64,000 nucleotides of DNA from CAVSCR01 sp963726575 (GCA_963726575.1 CAVSCR010000005.1:372001-436000); one strand, 5' to 3'; numbered from the stretch's first letter, positions 17,530 to 25,499 are shown. The notes: generated from the sequence alone by a model not told the origin. Translations and numbers: made by a program.

Positions 17530-19024
17530 CTCCCGCCCACTCGTGCTGCGTCTGGCGCTGGCCGCGTTGGCCGGGGTGGTGCTCGTAGCCGCGTTCCCGC
17601 CGTTCGACTGGTGGCCGCTGGCCGTGCCGTCCGTGGCGGCTCTGGTGCTGTTGTGCCGCGGCCGCAGCGGCCGCGTCGGTGCCCTCGTCGGGCTGGTCTA
17701 CGGACTGACGTTCTTCCTCGGACTCATGCCGTGGCTGCGGGTGATCGGACTGGACGCCTGGATCCTGCTCTCGCTGGAGTGCGCCGTGTGGCTGAGCCTG
17801 CTGGGCCTGATGCTCGCCTACCTCACCCGGCTCCCCGGCTGGCCGGTGTGGACTGCCGCCGCGTGGACGGTGCAGGAGGCCTTGCGCGACCGGGTGCCGT
17901 TCGGCGGGTTCCCGTGGGGTCGTCTGGCGTTCGCCAACCCCGACAGCTCCTTCACGGGTCTGGCTGCCATCGGCGGAGCGCCCCTGGTGACGTTCGCCGT
18001 CGCGCTCGCCGGCGGCTGCCTCGCGTGGGCCGTGGTCTCGTGGCGGTCGTGGCGCACGCTCATGGCCGCCGGTGCCGGGTTGCTGGCCGTGACGCTGATC
18101 GGTTTCGCTGTGCCACGCCCGAGCTCCGGGCCGCCCGTGACCGTCGCCGTGGTCCAGGGGAACGTCCCGACCAGTGGCATGGACGCGTTCGGGAGAGCCA
18201 GGGCGGTCTTGGAGAACCATGTGAACGCCACGCTTGCGCTGGCCAACGACGTGTCCCAGGGAAAGGTGGCACAGCCGGACTTCGTGGTCTGGCCGGAGAA
18301 CTCCTCCGACGTGGATCCGGCCGTGGACCCGCAGGCGAAGGCGGAGATCTCCGCGGCTGCGGCGGCGATCGGCGTCCCGATCCTGGTCGGCATCGTCAGC
18401 ACCTCGCCGGGCGGTCGCTACCTGATGAACACGGGCGTCGTCTGGGACCCCAAGACCGGTCCTGGTGAGGTGTACGTCAAACGGCATCCGGTGCCGTTCG
18501 GGGAGTACGTCCCCTTTCGCAGCCTGCTGTCCCCTTGGATCTCGCGGTTGTCCCGGATCCCCAAGGACTACCTGGCGGGCACGAAGCCTGGCGTGCTCGA
18601 CATCGCTGGCGCGACCGTCGGGGATGTCATCTGCTTCGAGGTCGCCTACGACAGCGTGGTGCGTGACGTCGTCACTGGTGGCGGCCAGCTGATCACCGTC
18701 CAGACCAACAACGCCACCTACGGGCACACCGGTCAGGTCGAGCAGCAGTTCGCCATCAGCCAGCTACGTGCGGTCGAACATGCTCGAGCCGTCGCCGTGG
18801 CCGCTACGAGCGGCATCAGCGGTTTCGTCCTCCCCGACGGCACGGTGACCCAGCAGACGCCGGAGTTCGTGCAGCGGACGCTGGTGGAGTCGCTGCCGAG
18901 GCGGACGGCCCTGACCCTGGCCGACCGCCTCGGTTCGGTCCCGGAGCTGGCTCTGGTTATGGTCGGAGTGGCCGCGTTCCTCGTGGCACTGATCCGCCGC
19001 CGTAAGGACAGAACCGCTGAGTGA
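17522..19024 (+). CDS. lnt: apolipoprotein N-acyltransferase
   Basis: 500 residues from a GTG at 17522, inside the last codons of kal. Six or so N-terminal membrane helices precede a nitrilase-fold domain with the catalytic triad E259 (WPENSSD), K320 (VKRHPVPFGEY) and C371 (VICFEVAYD), and a final C-terminal helix. It adds the third acyl chain to lipoproteins at the outer face of the membrane. In mycobacteria Lnt is fused to or paired with Ppm1; here the two are separate neighbours. Coupling to the lysine operon is unusual. Confidence 0.9.
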   Translation: MADSRPLVLRLALAALAGVVLVAAFPPFDWWPLAVPSVAALVLLCRGRSGRVGALVGLVYGLTFFLGLMPWLRVIGLDAWILLSLECAVWLSLLGLMLAYLTRLPGWPVWTAAAWTVQEALRDRVPFGGFPWGRLAFANPDSSFTGLAAIGGAPLVTFAVALAGGCLAWAVVSWRSWRTLMAAGAGLLAVTLIGFAVPRPSSGPPVTVAVVQGNVPTSGMDAFGRARAVLENHVNATLALANDVSQGKVAQPDFVVWPENSSDVDPAVDPQAKAEISAAAAAIGVPILVGIVSTSPGGRYLMNTGVVWDPKTGPGEVYVKRHPVPFGEYVPFRSLLSPWISRLSRIPKDYLAGTKPGVLDIAGATVGDVICFEVAYDSVVRDVVTGGGQLITVQTNNATYGHTGQVEQQFAISQLRAVEHARAVAVAATSGISGFVLPDGTVTQQTPEFVQRTLVESLPRRTALTLADRLGSVPELALVMVGVAAFLVALIRRRKDRTAE

Positions 19025-19058
19025 GCCACTGAGTGACCTGCCGTCGCGCACGCTCGTC

Positions 19059-19802
19059 GTGATCCCCACCTACGACGAGCGACTGACGCTGCCCACGACC
19101 CTCGCCGCCGTCCGTCGCACCGTCCCTGAGGTCGACGTGCTGATCGTCGACGACAACAGCCCCGACGGCACCGGGCAGCTCGCCGACCAGCTCAGCGCCG
19201 AGGACCCACAGACCCACGTGTTGCACCGGCCCCGGAAGCAGGGCCTTGGGGTCGCCTACCTGGCCGGCTTCGACTGGGCCTTGCAGCGCGACTACGACGT
19301 GATCGTCGAGATGGACGCGGACGGGTCGCACCGGGCGGAAGACCTGCCGCGGCTGCTGTCAGCCTTGGACCACGCCGACTGCGTCATCGGCTCACGCTGG
19401 GTGCCGGGCGGACGAGTGGTCAACTGGCCGCGCAGTCGCGAGGCTCTCTCGCGCGGTGGCAACGCCTACACGAGGACCCTGCTGGGGATCGCGGTCCGCG
19501 ACGCCACGGCCGGCTTTCGGGCCTACCGCGCTGACGTCTTGCGCGGGGTGGACCTGGCGTCGGTGGACTCCCAGGGCTACTGCTTCCAGGTCGACCTGAC
19601 CCGCCGCGCGCTCGCCGCGGGGTTTCGGATCGTGGAGGTGCCCATCACGTTCGTCGAACGCGAGCAGGGCGAGAGCAAGATGAGCCGCGCGATCGTCGCC
19701 GAGGCGTTGGCGCAGGTGACGCTGTGGGGGATCCGCCAGCGCTTGGGGCGCGGGCTCCCGACCCGCCGGTCCGCGGCTGCGCCGACGCAGCGGCGCCCAT
19801 GA
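19059..19802 (+). CDS. ppm1: polyprenol monophosphomannose synthase (GT2)
   Basis: 247 residues as given. GT2 motifs: VIPTYDE, VLIVDDNSPDGTG, IVEMDADGSHRAED and the C-terminal FVEREQGESKMS. It transfers mannose from GDP-mannose to polyprenyl phosphate, the donor for lipomannan and protein mannosylation. The GTG at 19059 cuts into the first beta strand (residues TLVV precede IPTY in the same frame). A non-standard CTG at 19029 would give a natural N-terminus (SDLPSRTLVVIPTY), so the true start is probably upstream. It follows lnt, as in mycobacteria. Confidence 0.85.
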   Translation: MIPTYDERLTLPTTLAAVRRTVPEVDVLIVDDNSPDGTGQLADQLSAEDPQTHVLHRPRKQGLGVAYLAGFDWALQRDYDVIVEMDADGSHRAEDLPRLLSALDHADCVIGSRWVPGGRVVNWPRSREALSRGGNAYTRTLLGIAVRDATAGFRAYRADVLRGVDLASVDSQGYCFQVDLTRRALAAGFRIVEVPITFVEREQGESKMSRAIVAEALAQVTLWGIRQRLGRGLPTRRSAAAPTQRRP

Positions 19803-19833
19803 CGAGGCAGCCCATGAGGAGGCAGCCATGAGG
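19798..19833 (+). repeat. short tandem repeat carrying the fxsA ribosome-binding site
   Basis: The unit CCATGA(C/G)GAGGCAGC occurs twice in tandem, followed by a third partial copy CCATGAGG at the fxsA start. The last repeat supplies the AGGAGG and ATG used by fxsA. A small duplication at the ppm1-fxsA junction has created several ATG/Shine-Dalgarno pairs in the same short space. Confidence 0.55.
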
Positions 19834-20334
19834 TGGGGCGGCTTCCTGACGTTCGTCGTGTGGCCGTGCGTCGAGATCGCGGTGGCGATCGCGCTGGCCC
19901 AGAGCTTCGGGTGGGGTCCGGTCATCGCCGCGCAGGTCCTCCTCTCGGTGCTAGGACTCCTCGTGCTGCGAGCGGCCGGCAAGCATTCGGCCCGGGCGCT
20001 GTCCCGGCTCAGCGCCGGCGGCGGCCTGCCCACCGCAGGAGAGACCGCTGATACCGGCCTGCACTTCCTGGCCGGTCTGCTGCTGTTCGTCCCGGGCTTC
20101 GTGTCCGACGCGGTCGGTCTTCTGCTGACCATCCCGCCGGTCCGCTCCCTCACCTTGGGTCTGGTGGGCGGTGCGGTGGCTCGCCGGGCCGGTCGCTGGG
20201 TGGTGATCGGCGAGCGCTTCCCGATGTCCGACGCCGGTCGCGGAGGACCGGTGATCCCCGGGCAGGTGGTGCGCGAGGACCAGCCACGACCGCCGGACAG
20301 CCCTCCGCCCCCGGCATTGCCGGGGGCGGAGTAG
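19828..20334 (+). CDS. fxsA: FxsA family membrane protein
   Basis: 168 residues. The N-terminus has two or three membrane helices (FLTFVVWPCVEIAVAIALA, then a second hydrophobic stretch) and the conserved FLAGLLLFVPGFVSDAVGLLLTIPPVR block of FxsA. The tail is proline-rich and cytoplasmic. FxsA in E. coli suppresses phage T7 exclusion by F plasmid; its normal role is unknown. It follows ppm1 by 25 bases and converges on rbpA. Confidence 0.85.
   Translation: MRWGGFLTFVVWPCVEIAVAIALAQSFGWGPVIAAQVLLSVLGLLVLRAAGKHSARALSRLSAGGGLPTAGETADTGLHFLAGLLLFVPGFVSDAVGLLLTIPPVRSLTLGLVGGAVARRAGRWVVIGERFPMSDAGRGGPVIPGQVVREDQPRPPDSPPPPALPGAE
20303..20331. terminator. perfect 13-bp hairpin between convergent fxsA and rbpA
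   Basis: CTCCGCCCCCGGC at 20303..20315 pairs perfectly with its reverse complement at 20319..20331 across a 3-base ATT loop. It overlaps the last fxsA codons and sits 40 bases from the rbpA stop. There is no U tract, but such GC-rich stems at convergent gene ends are typical actinobacterial termination signals. Confidence 0.55.
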
Positions 20335-20371
20335 TCGGCCGAGGTGGGTCGGGCTGAGGTCGTACGGGCGG

Positions 20372-20731
20372 TCAGGCGCTCTTGCGGGTGTCCGGTGCGC
20401 CACCGTTGGCGCGCAGCAGGTCTAGGCGCTCGGCCAGGAGCTCTTCCAGCTCGGGGATCGTGCGGCGCTCCATCAACATGTCCCAGTGGGTGCGGGCCGG
20501 CTTGACCGGCTTCTCCTCGGGACGGGCACCGTCGCGCCGCAGCGCCAGCTGGCCACAGGTGCGGCACTCCCAGGTCGCGGGCACGTCCGCCTCTTCGGCG
20601 AACGGCATCGTGAAGGAGTGCCCTTCGGGGCAGTCGTAGGTGGTGTCGCGTCGAGCGGCCGGCAGGACGCCCTCATCGGTCTCGTAACTCGTTGCGCCCA
20701 GGCGCGTTCCGCGCAGCGCTCGATCGCTCAT
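20372..20731 (-). CDS. rbpA: RNA polymerase-binding protein RbpA
   Basis: 119 residues from the ATG at 20731, the usual RbpA length. The zinc-binding core shows YDCPEGHSF and WECRTCGQLA, and the C-terminal sigma-interaction helix THWDMLMERRTIPELEELLAERL is well conserved. RbpA binds RNA polymerase and the principal sigma factor and promotes open-complex formation in actinobacteria. It is preceded by a long leader with an ECF-type promoter and a palindrome. Confidence 0.93.
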   Translation of the reverse strand: MSDRALRGTRLGATSYETDEGVLPAARRDTTYDCPEGHSFTMPFAEEADVPATWECRTCGQLALRRDGARPEEKPVKPARTHWDMLMERRTIPELEELLAERLDLLRANGGAPDTRKSA

Positions 20732-20844
20732 GGGGGCCTCTCCTCGGCCTCGTGGGCCGGTGCAGGTGGGGGAAGTGGGCTGGGTAGTGGCGAAACGCGC
20801 AGGGGAGGAGGTTTCTTCCCCCGCCCGCTCGCGCCGGCGGTCTT

Positions 20845-20864
20845 GCAGTCGTTTCAACGACTGC
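20845..20864. promoter_or_regulatory. perfect 9-bp inverted repeat over the putative rbpA -10 element
   Basis: GCAGTCGTT at 20845..20853 and AACGACTGC at 20856..20864 form a perfect palindrome with a 2-base centre. It overlaps the CGTT -10 of the ECF-type promoter. It could be an operator, or a hairpin if transcription starts further upstream. No regulator is identified. Confidence 0.45.
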
Positions 20865-20880
20865 CGATTCCGACGTTCCC
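20856..20880 (-). promoter_or_regulatory. SigR/SigH-type ECF promoter upstream of rbpA
   Basis: On the minus strand GGGAAC (20880..20875) is followed after exactly 15 bases by CGTT (20859..20856). This fits the -35/-10 pattern of thiol-oxidative-stress ECF sigma factors (SigR of Streptomyces, SigH of mycobacteria) as I know it. It would leave about a 120-base leader before the rbpA ATG. rbpA is a known SigR target in Streptomyces. Confidence 0.5.
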
Positions 20881-20926
20881 GAGCCGTTCTAGGTTCCCGA
20901 ACCCGACCCCCAGAAGCAAACCGCCA

Positions 20927-20942
20927 GGCCGGTGAACCGGCC
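20927..20942 (-). terminator. possible fhs terminator hairpin
   Basis: GGCCGG-TTCA-CCGGCC on the minus strand, about 24 bases after the fhs stop, followed by a moderately T-rich stretch. Short stem, so only a tentative call. Confidence 0.35.
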
Positions 20943-20965
20943 CGGTCTCTCTGCGGCAGCGCGGG

Positions 20966-22705
20966 TCAGGACAGGCCGACGATCTGTCCTGCCTCGTCCA
21001 GGTCGATCCGCTCGGCTGCCGGATGACCGGACAAACCGGGCATAGTCCGCACATCGCCACAGATCGCGTAGACGTACCCGGCGCCGGCGGCCAGCCGCAC
21101 CTCGCGCACCGGCAGGTTGCCCCAGTCGGTCGGGGCCCCCGGCAGCGACGCATCGCTGGTGATCGATAGGTGGGTCTTGGCGATCACCACGGGCAGGCCG
21201 CCGTAGCCGAGCTTCTCGTAGCGGGCGATCTGGGTGGCCGCCGTGCCCGAGACGTCGACGCCGTCGGCGCCGTACAGCTCGGTGGCGATCTTCTCGATCT
21301 TGGCCACCAGCGGCTGGTCCAGGTCGTAGAGGTAGGTGAAGTCGTGCGACTCCGCCGCCGCCTCCTCGACCGCCCTGGCCAGGTCCATCGCCCCGGCACC
21401 CCCGTCAGCGAAGTGGGTGCACACGGCCACCCGGGCGCCGACCGACTCCGCCAGCTTGCGGATCGCGTCGTGCTCGCTGGCGTGGTCGGTGGGGAACGCG
21501 TTGATCGCGACCACGGGGGAGACCCCGAACTTGCGCACGTTCTCGAGGTGCTTCATCAGGTTGGCCGCACCCGCGATGACCTCGTCGGGGTTCTCGGCGA
21601 GCAGCGCCTCCGGCAACGGCTTGCCCGGACGGATGTCGTGGTTGCCGGAGTGAGCCTTCATCGCGCGCACCGTGGTGACGAGCACTGCGGCATCCGGCTG
21701 CAGGCCGCTGACCCGGCACTTGACGTCGAAGAACTTCTCGGCACCGATGTCGGCTCCGAACCCGGCCTCGGTGATCAGGTAGTCGCCCATGCGGATGCCG
21801 ATCCGGTCGGCGACCACCGAGGAGTTGCCGGTGGCGATGTTGCCGAACGGTCCGGTGTGCACCAGCACCGGCTGCCCCTCGATCGTCTGCAGCAGGTTGG
21901 GCTTGAGCGCGTCCTGCAGCAACACCGCCAGCGAGCCAGCCGCGTGCAAGTCTTCAGCGGTGACGGCAGCCCCGTCCTTGTCGTAGCCGACGACGACGCG
22001 TCCCAGGCGGGCCCGCATGTCCTGGTCGTCGGTGGCCAACGCCAGCAGCACCATCAGCTCGCTCGCGGCGGTGATGTCGAAGCCGGTCTGTCGGGGGATG
22101 CCGTCGACCTTGGCACCCAGACCGATGATGACGTTGCGCAGGGCGCGGTCGTTGACGTCCATGACCCGACGCCACTCGATGCTGGGGATGTCGATGTTGC
22201 GGGGGTTGCCCTGGAACAACGAGTTGTCCAGCATCGCCGCGAGCAGGTTGTGGGCCGCGGTGATGGCGTGGAAGTCTCCGGTCAGGTGCAGGTTGAGCCG
22301 CTCCATGGGGATGACCTGGCTGTAGCCACCGCCGGCCGCCCCGCCCTTGATCCCGAAGGTCGGTCCCATGGACGGCTGCCGCAGGGCCAGCGTCGCCTTG
22401 CGGCCCAGCCGACCCAGCCCCTGGGCCAGCCCCACCGACGTCGTCGTCTTGCCTTCCCCCAGCGGGGTCGGCGTCACCGCTGTCACCAGGATGTACTTGG
22501 CCTTCGGGCGGTCGGCCAGCGCGTCGATCGCGGCCAGGTCGATCTTGGCCACGTCGGAGCCGTAGGGGACGAGATACTGCGCCGGCAGGTCGGCAGCGGC
22601 TGCGATGTCGGTGATGGGTTGCACCGTCGACGCGCGGGCGATGTCGAGGTCACTGGGGATGCTCAACCTGGGAACCTTGGTCTCCGGAGGCAGGGCGTAC
22701 GTCAA
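20966..22705 (-). CDS. fhs: formate-tetrahydrofolate ligase
   Basis: 579 residues. The ATP-binding loop TPLGEGKTTTSVGLAQGLG and the blocks RQPSMGPTFGIKGGAAGGGYSQ (split across the active site) and FVVAINAFPTD-like VVAINAFPTDHA are diagnostic. It makes 10-formyl-THF from formate, ATP and THF, feeding purine synthesis and linking to the glycine-cleavage and dimethylglycine dehydrogenase genes in this window. An ATG at 22705 is used. It is slightly longer than the usual 555-560 residues, with the extra length at the N-terminus. No riboswitch was recognised in the 283-base gap upstream. Confidence 0.93.
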   Translation of the reverse strand: MTYALPPETKVPRLSIPSDLDIARASTVQPITDIAAAADLPAQYLVPYGSDVAKIDLAAIDALADRPKAKYILVTAVTPTPLGEGKTTTSVGLAQGLGRLGRKATLALRQPSMGPTFGIKGGAAGGGYSQVIPMERLNLHLTGDFHAITAAHNLLAAMLDNSLFQGNPRNIDIPSIEWRRVMDVNDRALRNVIIGLGAKVDGIPRQTGFDITAASELMVLLALATDDQDMRARLGRVVVGYDKDGAAVTAEDLHAAGSLAVLLQDALKPNLLQTIEGQPVLVHTGPFGNIATGNSSVVADRIGIRMGDYLITEAGFGADIGAEKFFDVKCRVSGLQPDAAVLVTTVRAMKAHSGNHDIRPGKPLPEALLAENPDEVIAGAANLMKHLENVRKFGVSPVVAINAFPTDHASEHDAIRKLAESVGARVAVCTHFADGGAGAMDLARAVEEAAAESHDFTYLYDLDQPLVAKIEKIATELYGADGVDVSGTAATQIARYEKLGYGGLPVVIAKTHLSITSDASLPGAPTDWGNLPVREVRLAAGAGYVYAICGDVRTMPGLSGHPAAERIDLDEAGQIVGLS

Positions 22706-22845
22706 CCGTCGCCCCTGACTTGCCTCCGGTCCTACTCAGGTGCGACGGCGTCCCTGGTGAACCTAGACCTGTTCGGCCGGTCAACTGAGCAGCACCCCGC
22801 CGACCTGGCCCAGTTGGCGCAAGGTGCCGGCCCTCAGGATCCAGA

Positions 22846-22873
22846 AGTGCCGATAATGGACATTATGTCAATC
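22846..22873 (+). other. dif: chromosome dimer resolution site dif
   Basis: A 28-mer built as XerC arm AGTGCCGATAA (22846..22856), 6-base centre TGGACA, and XerD arm TTATGTCAATC (22863..22873). By hand alignment 20 of 28 positions equal E. coli dif, and the core CCGATAAT/ACATTATGTCAA is what I remember of actinobacterial dif. It is strikingly AT-rich for this sequence, lies in a non-coding gap, and marks the point where gene orientation flips from mostly + to mostly -. XerCD recombine here to resolve chromosome dimers under FtsK control. Confidence 0.88.
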
Positions 22874-22988
22874 TACGCTTTCCGCAGCGCTCCGACGGAA
22901 ACCCGCTCCCCATCCCCTGCCCGACCTGGCACCGTGGCCCCGCGCTGGACCGAAGGGACGCCCACGACACGCTGCAACAGGAGGACCG

Positions 22989-23756
22989 ATGGCGCAGGTA
23001 CCGAATCGCCCGGTGGCGCTGGTCACCGGTGCGAGCCGGCGAGCCGGCATCGGCGCCGCTGTCGCCCAGCGCTTGGCCCTCGCGGGCTGGGACATCGCGC
23101 TGACCTACTGGCAGCCCTACGACCAGCGGATGTCGTGGGGCTCGCAGCCGGACGACCTCGTAGCGATCGACGCAGCCCTACGGTCGGTGGGTGCCCGCAC
23201 GCTGTTGGTCCCCGAGGATCTGGCGGACGTCAACGCACCGGAGCGCATCCTCGCGGCGGCCGCAGGCGGCTTGGGCGCGGTCACTGCGTTGGTGATGTGC
23301 CACTGCGAATCGGTCGACTCAGGTCTGGCTGACACGACGGTCGAGAGCTTCGATCGTCACTACGCCGTCAACGCCCGGGCGTCGTGGCTGCTGGTGCGGG
23401 AGTTCGCCCGACAGTTCGACGGGACGTCCGGCTCGGGGCGGATCGTGGCGCTGACGAGTGACGCCACCGTCGAGAACCTGCCCTACGGCGCGAGCAAGGC
23501 GGCACTCGACCGGATCGTGATCGCGGCGGCGCGCGAGCTCGCGGGTCTCGGGGTCACCTCGAACCTGGTGAACCCCGGTCCGATCGACACTGGCTGGATG
23601 TCGCCTGACCTTCGGGAGTCGCTGCTCCGGGAAGGCCCGTTGGGCCGGCTGGCCACGACCGACGATGCGGCTGCGCTCGTGGCGTTCCTCTGCTCCCCCG
23701 ACGGCGGCTGGATCAACGGTCAGCTGCTCCACAGTGACGGTGGGCTCCACACGTGA
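22989..23756 (+). CDS. short-chain dehydrogenase/reductase
   Basis: 255 residues. The N-terminal cofactor motif is the variant TGASRRAGIGAAVAQRLA. The catalytic pair is in PYGASKAALDR (Tyr and Lys four apart). PGPIDTGWM and the C-terminal GGWINGQLLHSDGG are typical of the classical SDR family. The NNAG motif is replaced by VMCHCES, so it belongs to a less common SDR subgroup. Substrate unknown. It overlaps the following phosphotransferase gene by 4 bases. Confidence 0.8.
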   Translation: MAQVPNRPVALVTGASRRAGIGAAVAQRLALAGWDIALTYWQPYDQRMSWGSQPDDLVAIDAALRSVGARTLLVPEDLADVNAPERILAAAAGGLGAVTALVMCHCESVDSGLADTTVESFDRHYAVNARASWLLVREFARQFDGTSGSGRIVALTSDATVENLPYGASKAALDRIVIAAARELAGLGVTSNLVNPGPIDTGWMSPDLRESLLREGPLGRLATTDDAAALVAFLCSPDGGWINGQLLHSDGGLHT

Positions 23757-24496
23757 GCCACGGCGACGAGGTTGCGCTGCCGGGCGGCAACGTGGGCGGC
23801 GCGGTGCGCATCGGCGACACCGTGCGCCGACCTACCGGGCCATGGACACCGGCCGTGCATGCCCTGCTGGCACATGTCGGGGCACGGATGCCGCACGTGC
23901 CGCAGGTGCTTGGGTTCGACGAACAGGAACGCGAGGTGCTCACGTACCTACCCGGAGACGTCATCGACATCGAGAAGCAGATGCTGACTGACGCGCAGCT
24001 CATTGCGCTGGTCGGCTGGACCCGTGACTTCCACGAGGCCGTCGCGGACTTCGACCACGAAGGACCATGGCGCTTCGTGCCTGGTCCGGAGCCCACGTTG
24101 ATCGGGCACAACGACATCGCGCCGTACAACGCCTGCTTCTCCGGCGACGCGCTGACGGGGGTCTTCGACTGGGACTTCGCCGGGCCCTCCTCCCCCTTGA
24201 ACGAGCTCGCCTTCATCGCTTGGAACGGTGTCCCGCTCACCCGCGACCTCGGTACGCACGAGTCGGCCCGCCGACTCGCCTTGATCGCGCAGACGTATGG
24301 CGGCGTGAGCCCGCGGGCGGTCGTCGACCAGGTGCCGCCGCGGATCCGACAGATGTTCGACGGCATGGCCCGCGGCGTCGCGGCCGGCGACCCCGGAATG
24401 CTCCGGCTCGTGCAGCTGGGCGAGCCGCAGCGGTCCCAACAGACGTTGGCCGAGCTCATGACGCGGATCCCAGCGATCCGTCACGCGATGGCCTAG
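23753..24496 (+). CDS. aminoglycoside phosphotransferase/choline kinase-like protein
   Basis: 247 residues from a GTG overlapping the SDR stop. It has the APH kinase catalytic loop IGHNDIAPYNACF (H-x-D-x4-N) and the metal-binding VFDWDFAGPSSPLNELAF. A reduced N-lobe starts VRRPTGPWTPAVHALL. Proteins of this group phosphorylate small hydroxyl compounds, and most are not antibiotic-resistance enzymes. The substrate may relate to the product of the SDR, with which it forms a two-gene unit. Confidence 0.75.
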   Translation: MSHGDEVALPGGNVGGAVRIGDTVRRPTGPWTPAVHALLAHVGARMPHVPQVLGFDEQEREVLTYLPGDVIDIEKQMLTDAQLIALVGWTRDFHEAVADFDHEGPWRFVPGPEPTLIGHNDIAPYNACFSGDALTGVFDWDFAGPSSPLNELAFIAWNGVPLTRDLGTHESARRLALIAQTYGGVSPRAVVDQVPPRIRQMFDGMARGVAAGDPGMLRLVQLGEPQRSQQTLAELMTRIPAIRHAMA

Positions 24497-24503
24497 CGAG
24501 GGC

Positions 24504-24968
24504 CTAGCGGTGGGGACGCAGCGTCCAACGCACGGTCATGGCCGCCGTCGGCTCGCTGGGCTCCTCGACGGCGTCGGAGTGCAGCACCACCTCGACGTCG
24601 AACTCAGGGCGGGTACCGGCATCGAGCTCGGCCAACACGGCGGACGGGTCCGCCGCAGTGGTCGCCGTCGCCGTCACCGTCCCCTTCGACAAGGACAGGT
24701 AACGGATGGTCGCCTCGACGGCCAGGGGCGTCACTCGCTCCAGCTGCTCGCCGAAATGGCGCAGGACCAATGCGCCCGCGGCCGTCTCCCCCAGCGTGAA
24801 GACCGCACCGGCGTGCTGCCCGCCGACGTGGTTGCGCGTGGCCGGGTCGTCGGGCAGCCGTAGTACCGCGGACTCGTCGTCCAGGGACACGAACTCCAGT
24901 CCCATCGTGCCCACGAAGGGAACCAGCTGGGGAAGCGTGCCGGCGACGGCGGCCAGGTCGAGCGGCAT
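24504..24968 (-). CDS. hotdog-fold thioesterase-like protein (DUF4442/PaaI type)
   Basis: 154 residues from the ATG at 24968. The hotdog core is visible: NHVGGQHAGAVFTLGETAAG, followed by an EATIRYLSLSKGTVTATA strand pair. This pattern belongs to DUF4442/PaaI-like acyl-CoA thioesterases. Substrate unknown. It converges on the phosphotransferase gene and is divergent from the HAD gene. Confidence 0.75.
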   Translation of the reverse strand: MPLDLAAVAGTLPQLVPFVGTMGLEFVSLDDESAVLRLPDDPATRNHVGGQHAGAVFTLGETAAGALVLRHFGEQLERVTPLAVEATIRYLSLSKGTVTATATTAADPSAVLAELDAGTRPEFDVEVVLHSDAVEEPSEPTAAMTVRWTLRPHR

Positions 24969-24989
24969 CTGGGCAGCGTACGGGCTAGC

Positions 24990-25499
24990 GTGCCCGGCGT
25001 GAACGCGCCGGTGGGTCCCACCTTCGTCGTGGTCGATCTCGACGGTGTGCTGGCCGACACCCGGCATCGGCTCCACTGGCTGGACATCCGACCCAAGCAG
25101 TGGTCCCGGTTCTTCGCCGCCGCGGTCGACGACCCGGTGCTGCCCGAAGGCCGCGCCGCAGTCGAGCTGGCCGCCCAGGCGCACCAGATCGTGTACCTGA
25201 CGGGCCGCCCGGCCAACTATCGCGACGAGACCAGCTCCTGGCTGACGCAGCACGCGCTGCCGGCCGGCGAGCTGCTGATGCGGACCGCGCGCGACCACCG
25301 CCCGGCACCGCAGATGAAGCTCGATGAGCTGCGCAGGTTGCAACGTCGAGGCGAGATCGTCATGGTCATCGACGACGACGAGGCGGTCGTGCGTGCGATC
25401 GAGCAGATCGGGATCCCGGTGACGCTTGCGCAGTGGATGCCGGAACCGAGGCGTCAGGCAAGAGCGCGCACGGCACGGGAGAAGACCCCCGGGACGTGA
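24990..25499 (+). CDS. HAD-family phosphatase (polynucleotide kinase 3'-phosphatase-like)
   Basis: 169 residues from a GTG; a second GTG nine bases on is possible. HAD motif I is VVVDLDGVLADT, motif II IVYLTGRPANYRDET, and the last acidic motif VMVIDDDEAV. This resembles the phosphatase domain of T4-type polynucleotide kinase rather than a metabolic HAD. Its 3' end overlaps the convergent flavoprotein gene by 46 bases. Confidence 0.72.
   Translation: MPGVNAPVGPTFVVVDLDGVLADTRHRLHWLDIRPKQWSRFFAAAVDDPVLPEGRAAVELAAQAHQIVYLTGRPANYRDETSSWLTQHALPAGELLMRTARDHRPAPQMKLDELRRLQRRGEIVMVIDDDEAVVRAIEQIGIPVTLAQWMPEPRRQARARTAREKTPGT

Noticed and set aside
22706..22988. Folate- or ZTP-type riboswitch ahead of fhs
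   Set aside because: I could not find the conserved core of either class; the notable element there is dif.
21170..23332. Plus-strand frame of about 720 codons opposite fhs, running through the dif gap into the SDR gene
   Set aside because: Antisense to a well-conserved fhs and out of frame with the SDR; low-complexity translation.
23753..24496. Antibiotic-resistance assignment for the APH-like genes here and at 39508..40437
   Set aside because: The catalytic motif alone does not show drug specificity, and most chromosomal members have other substrates.
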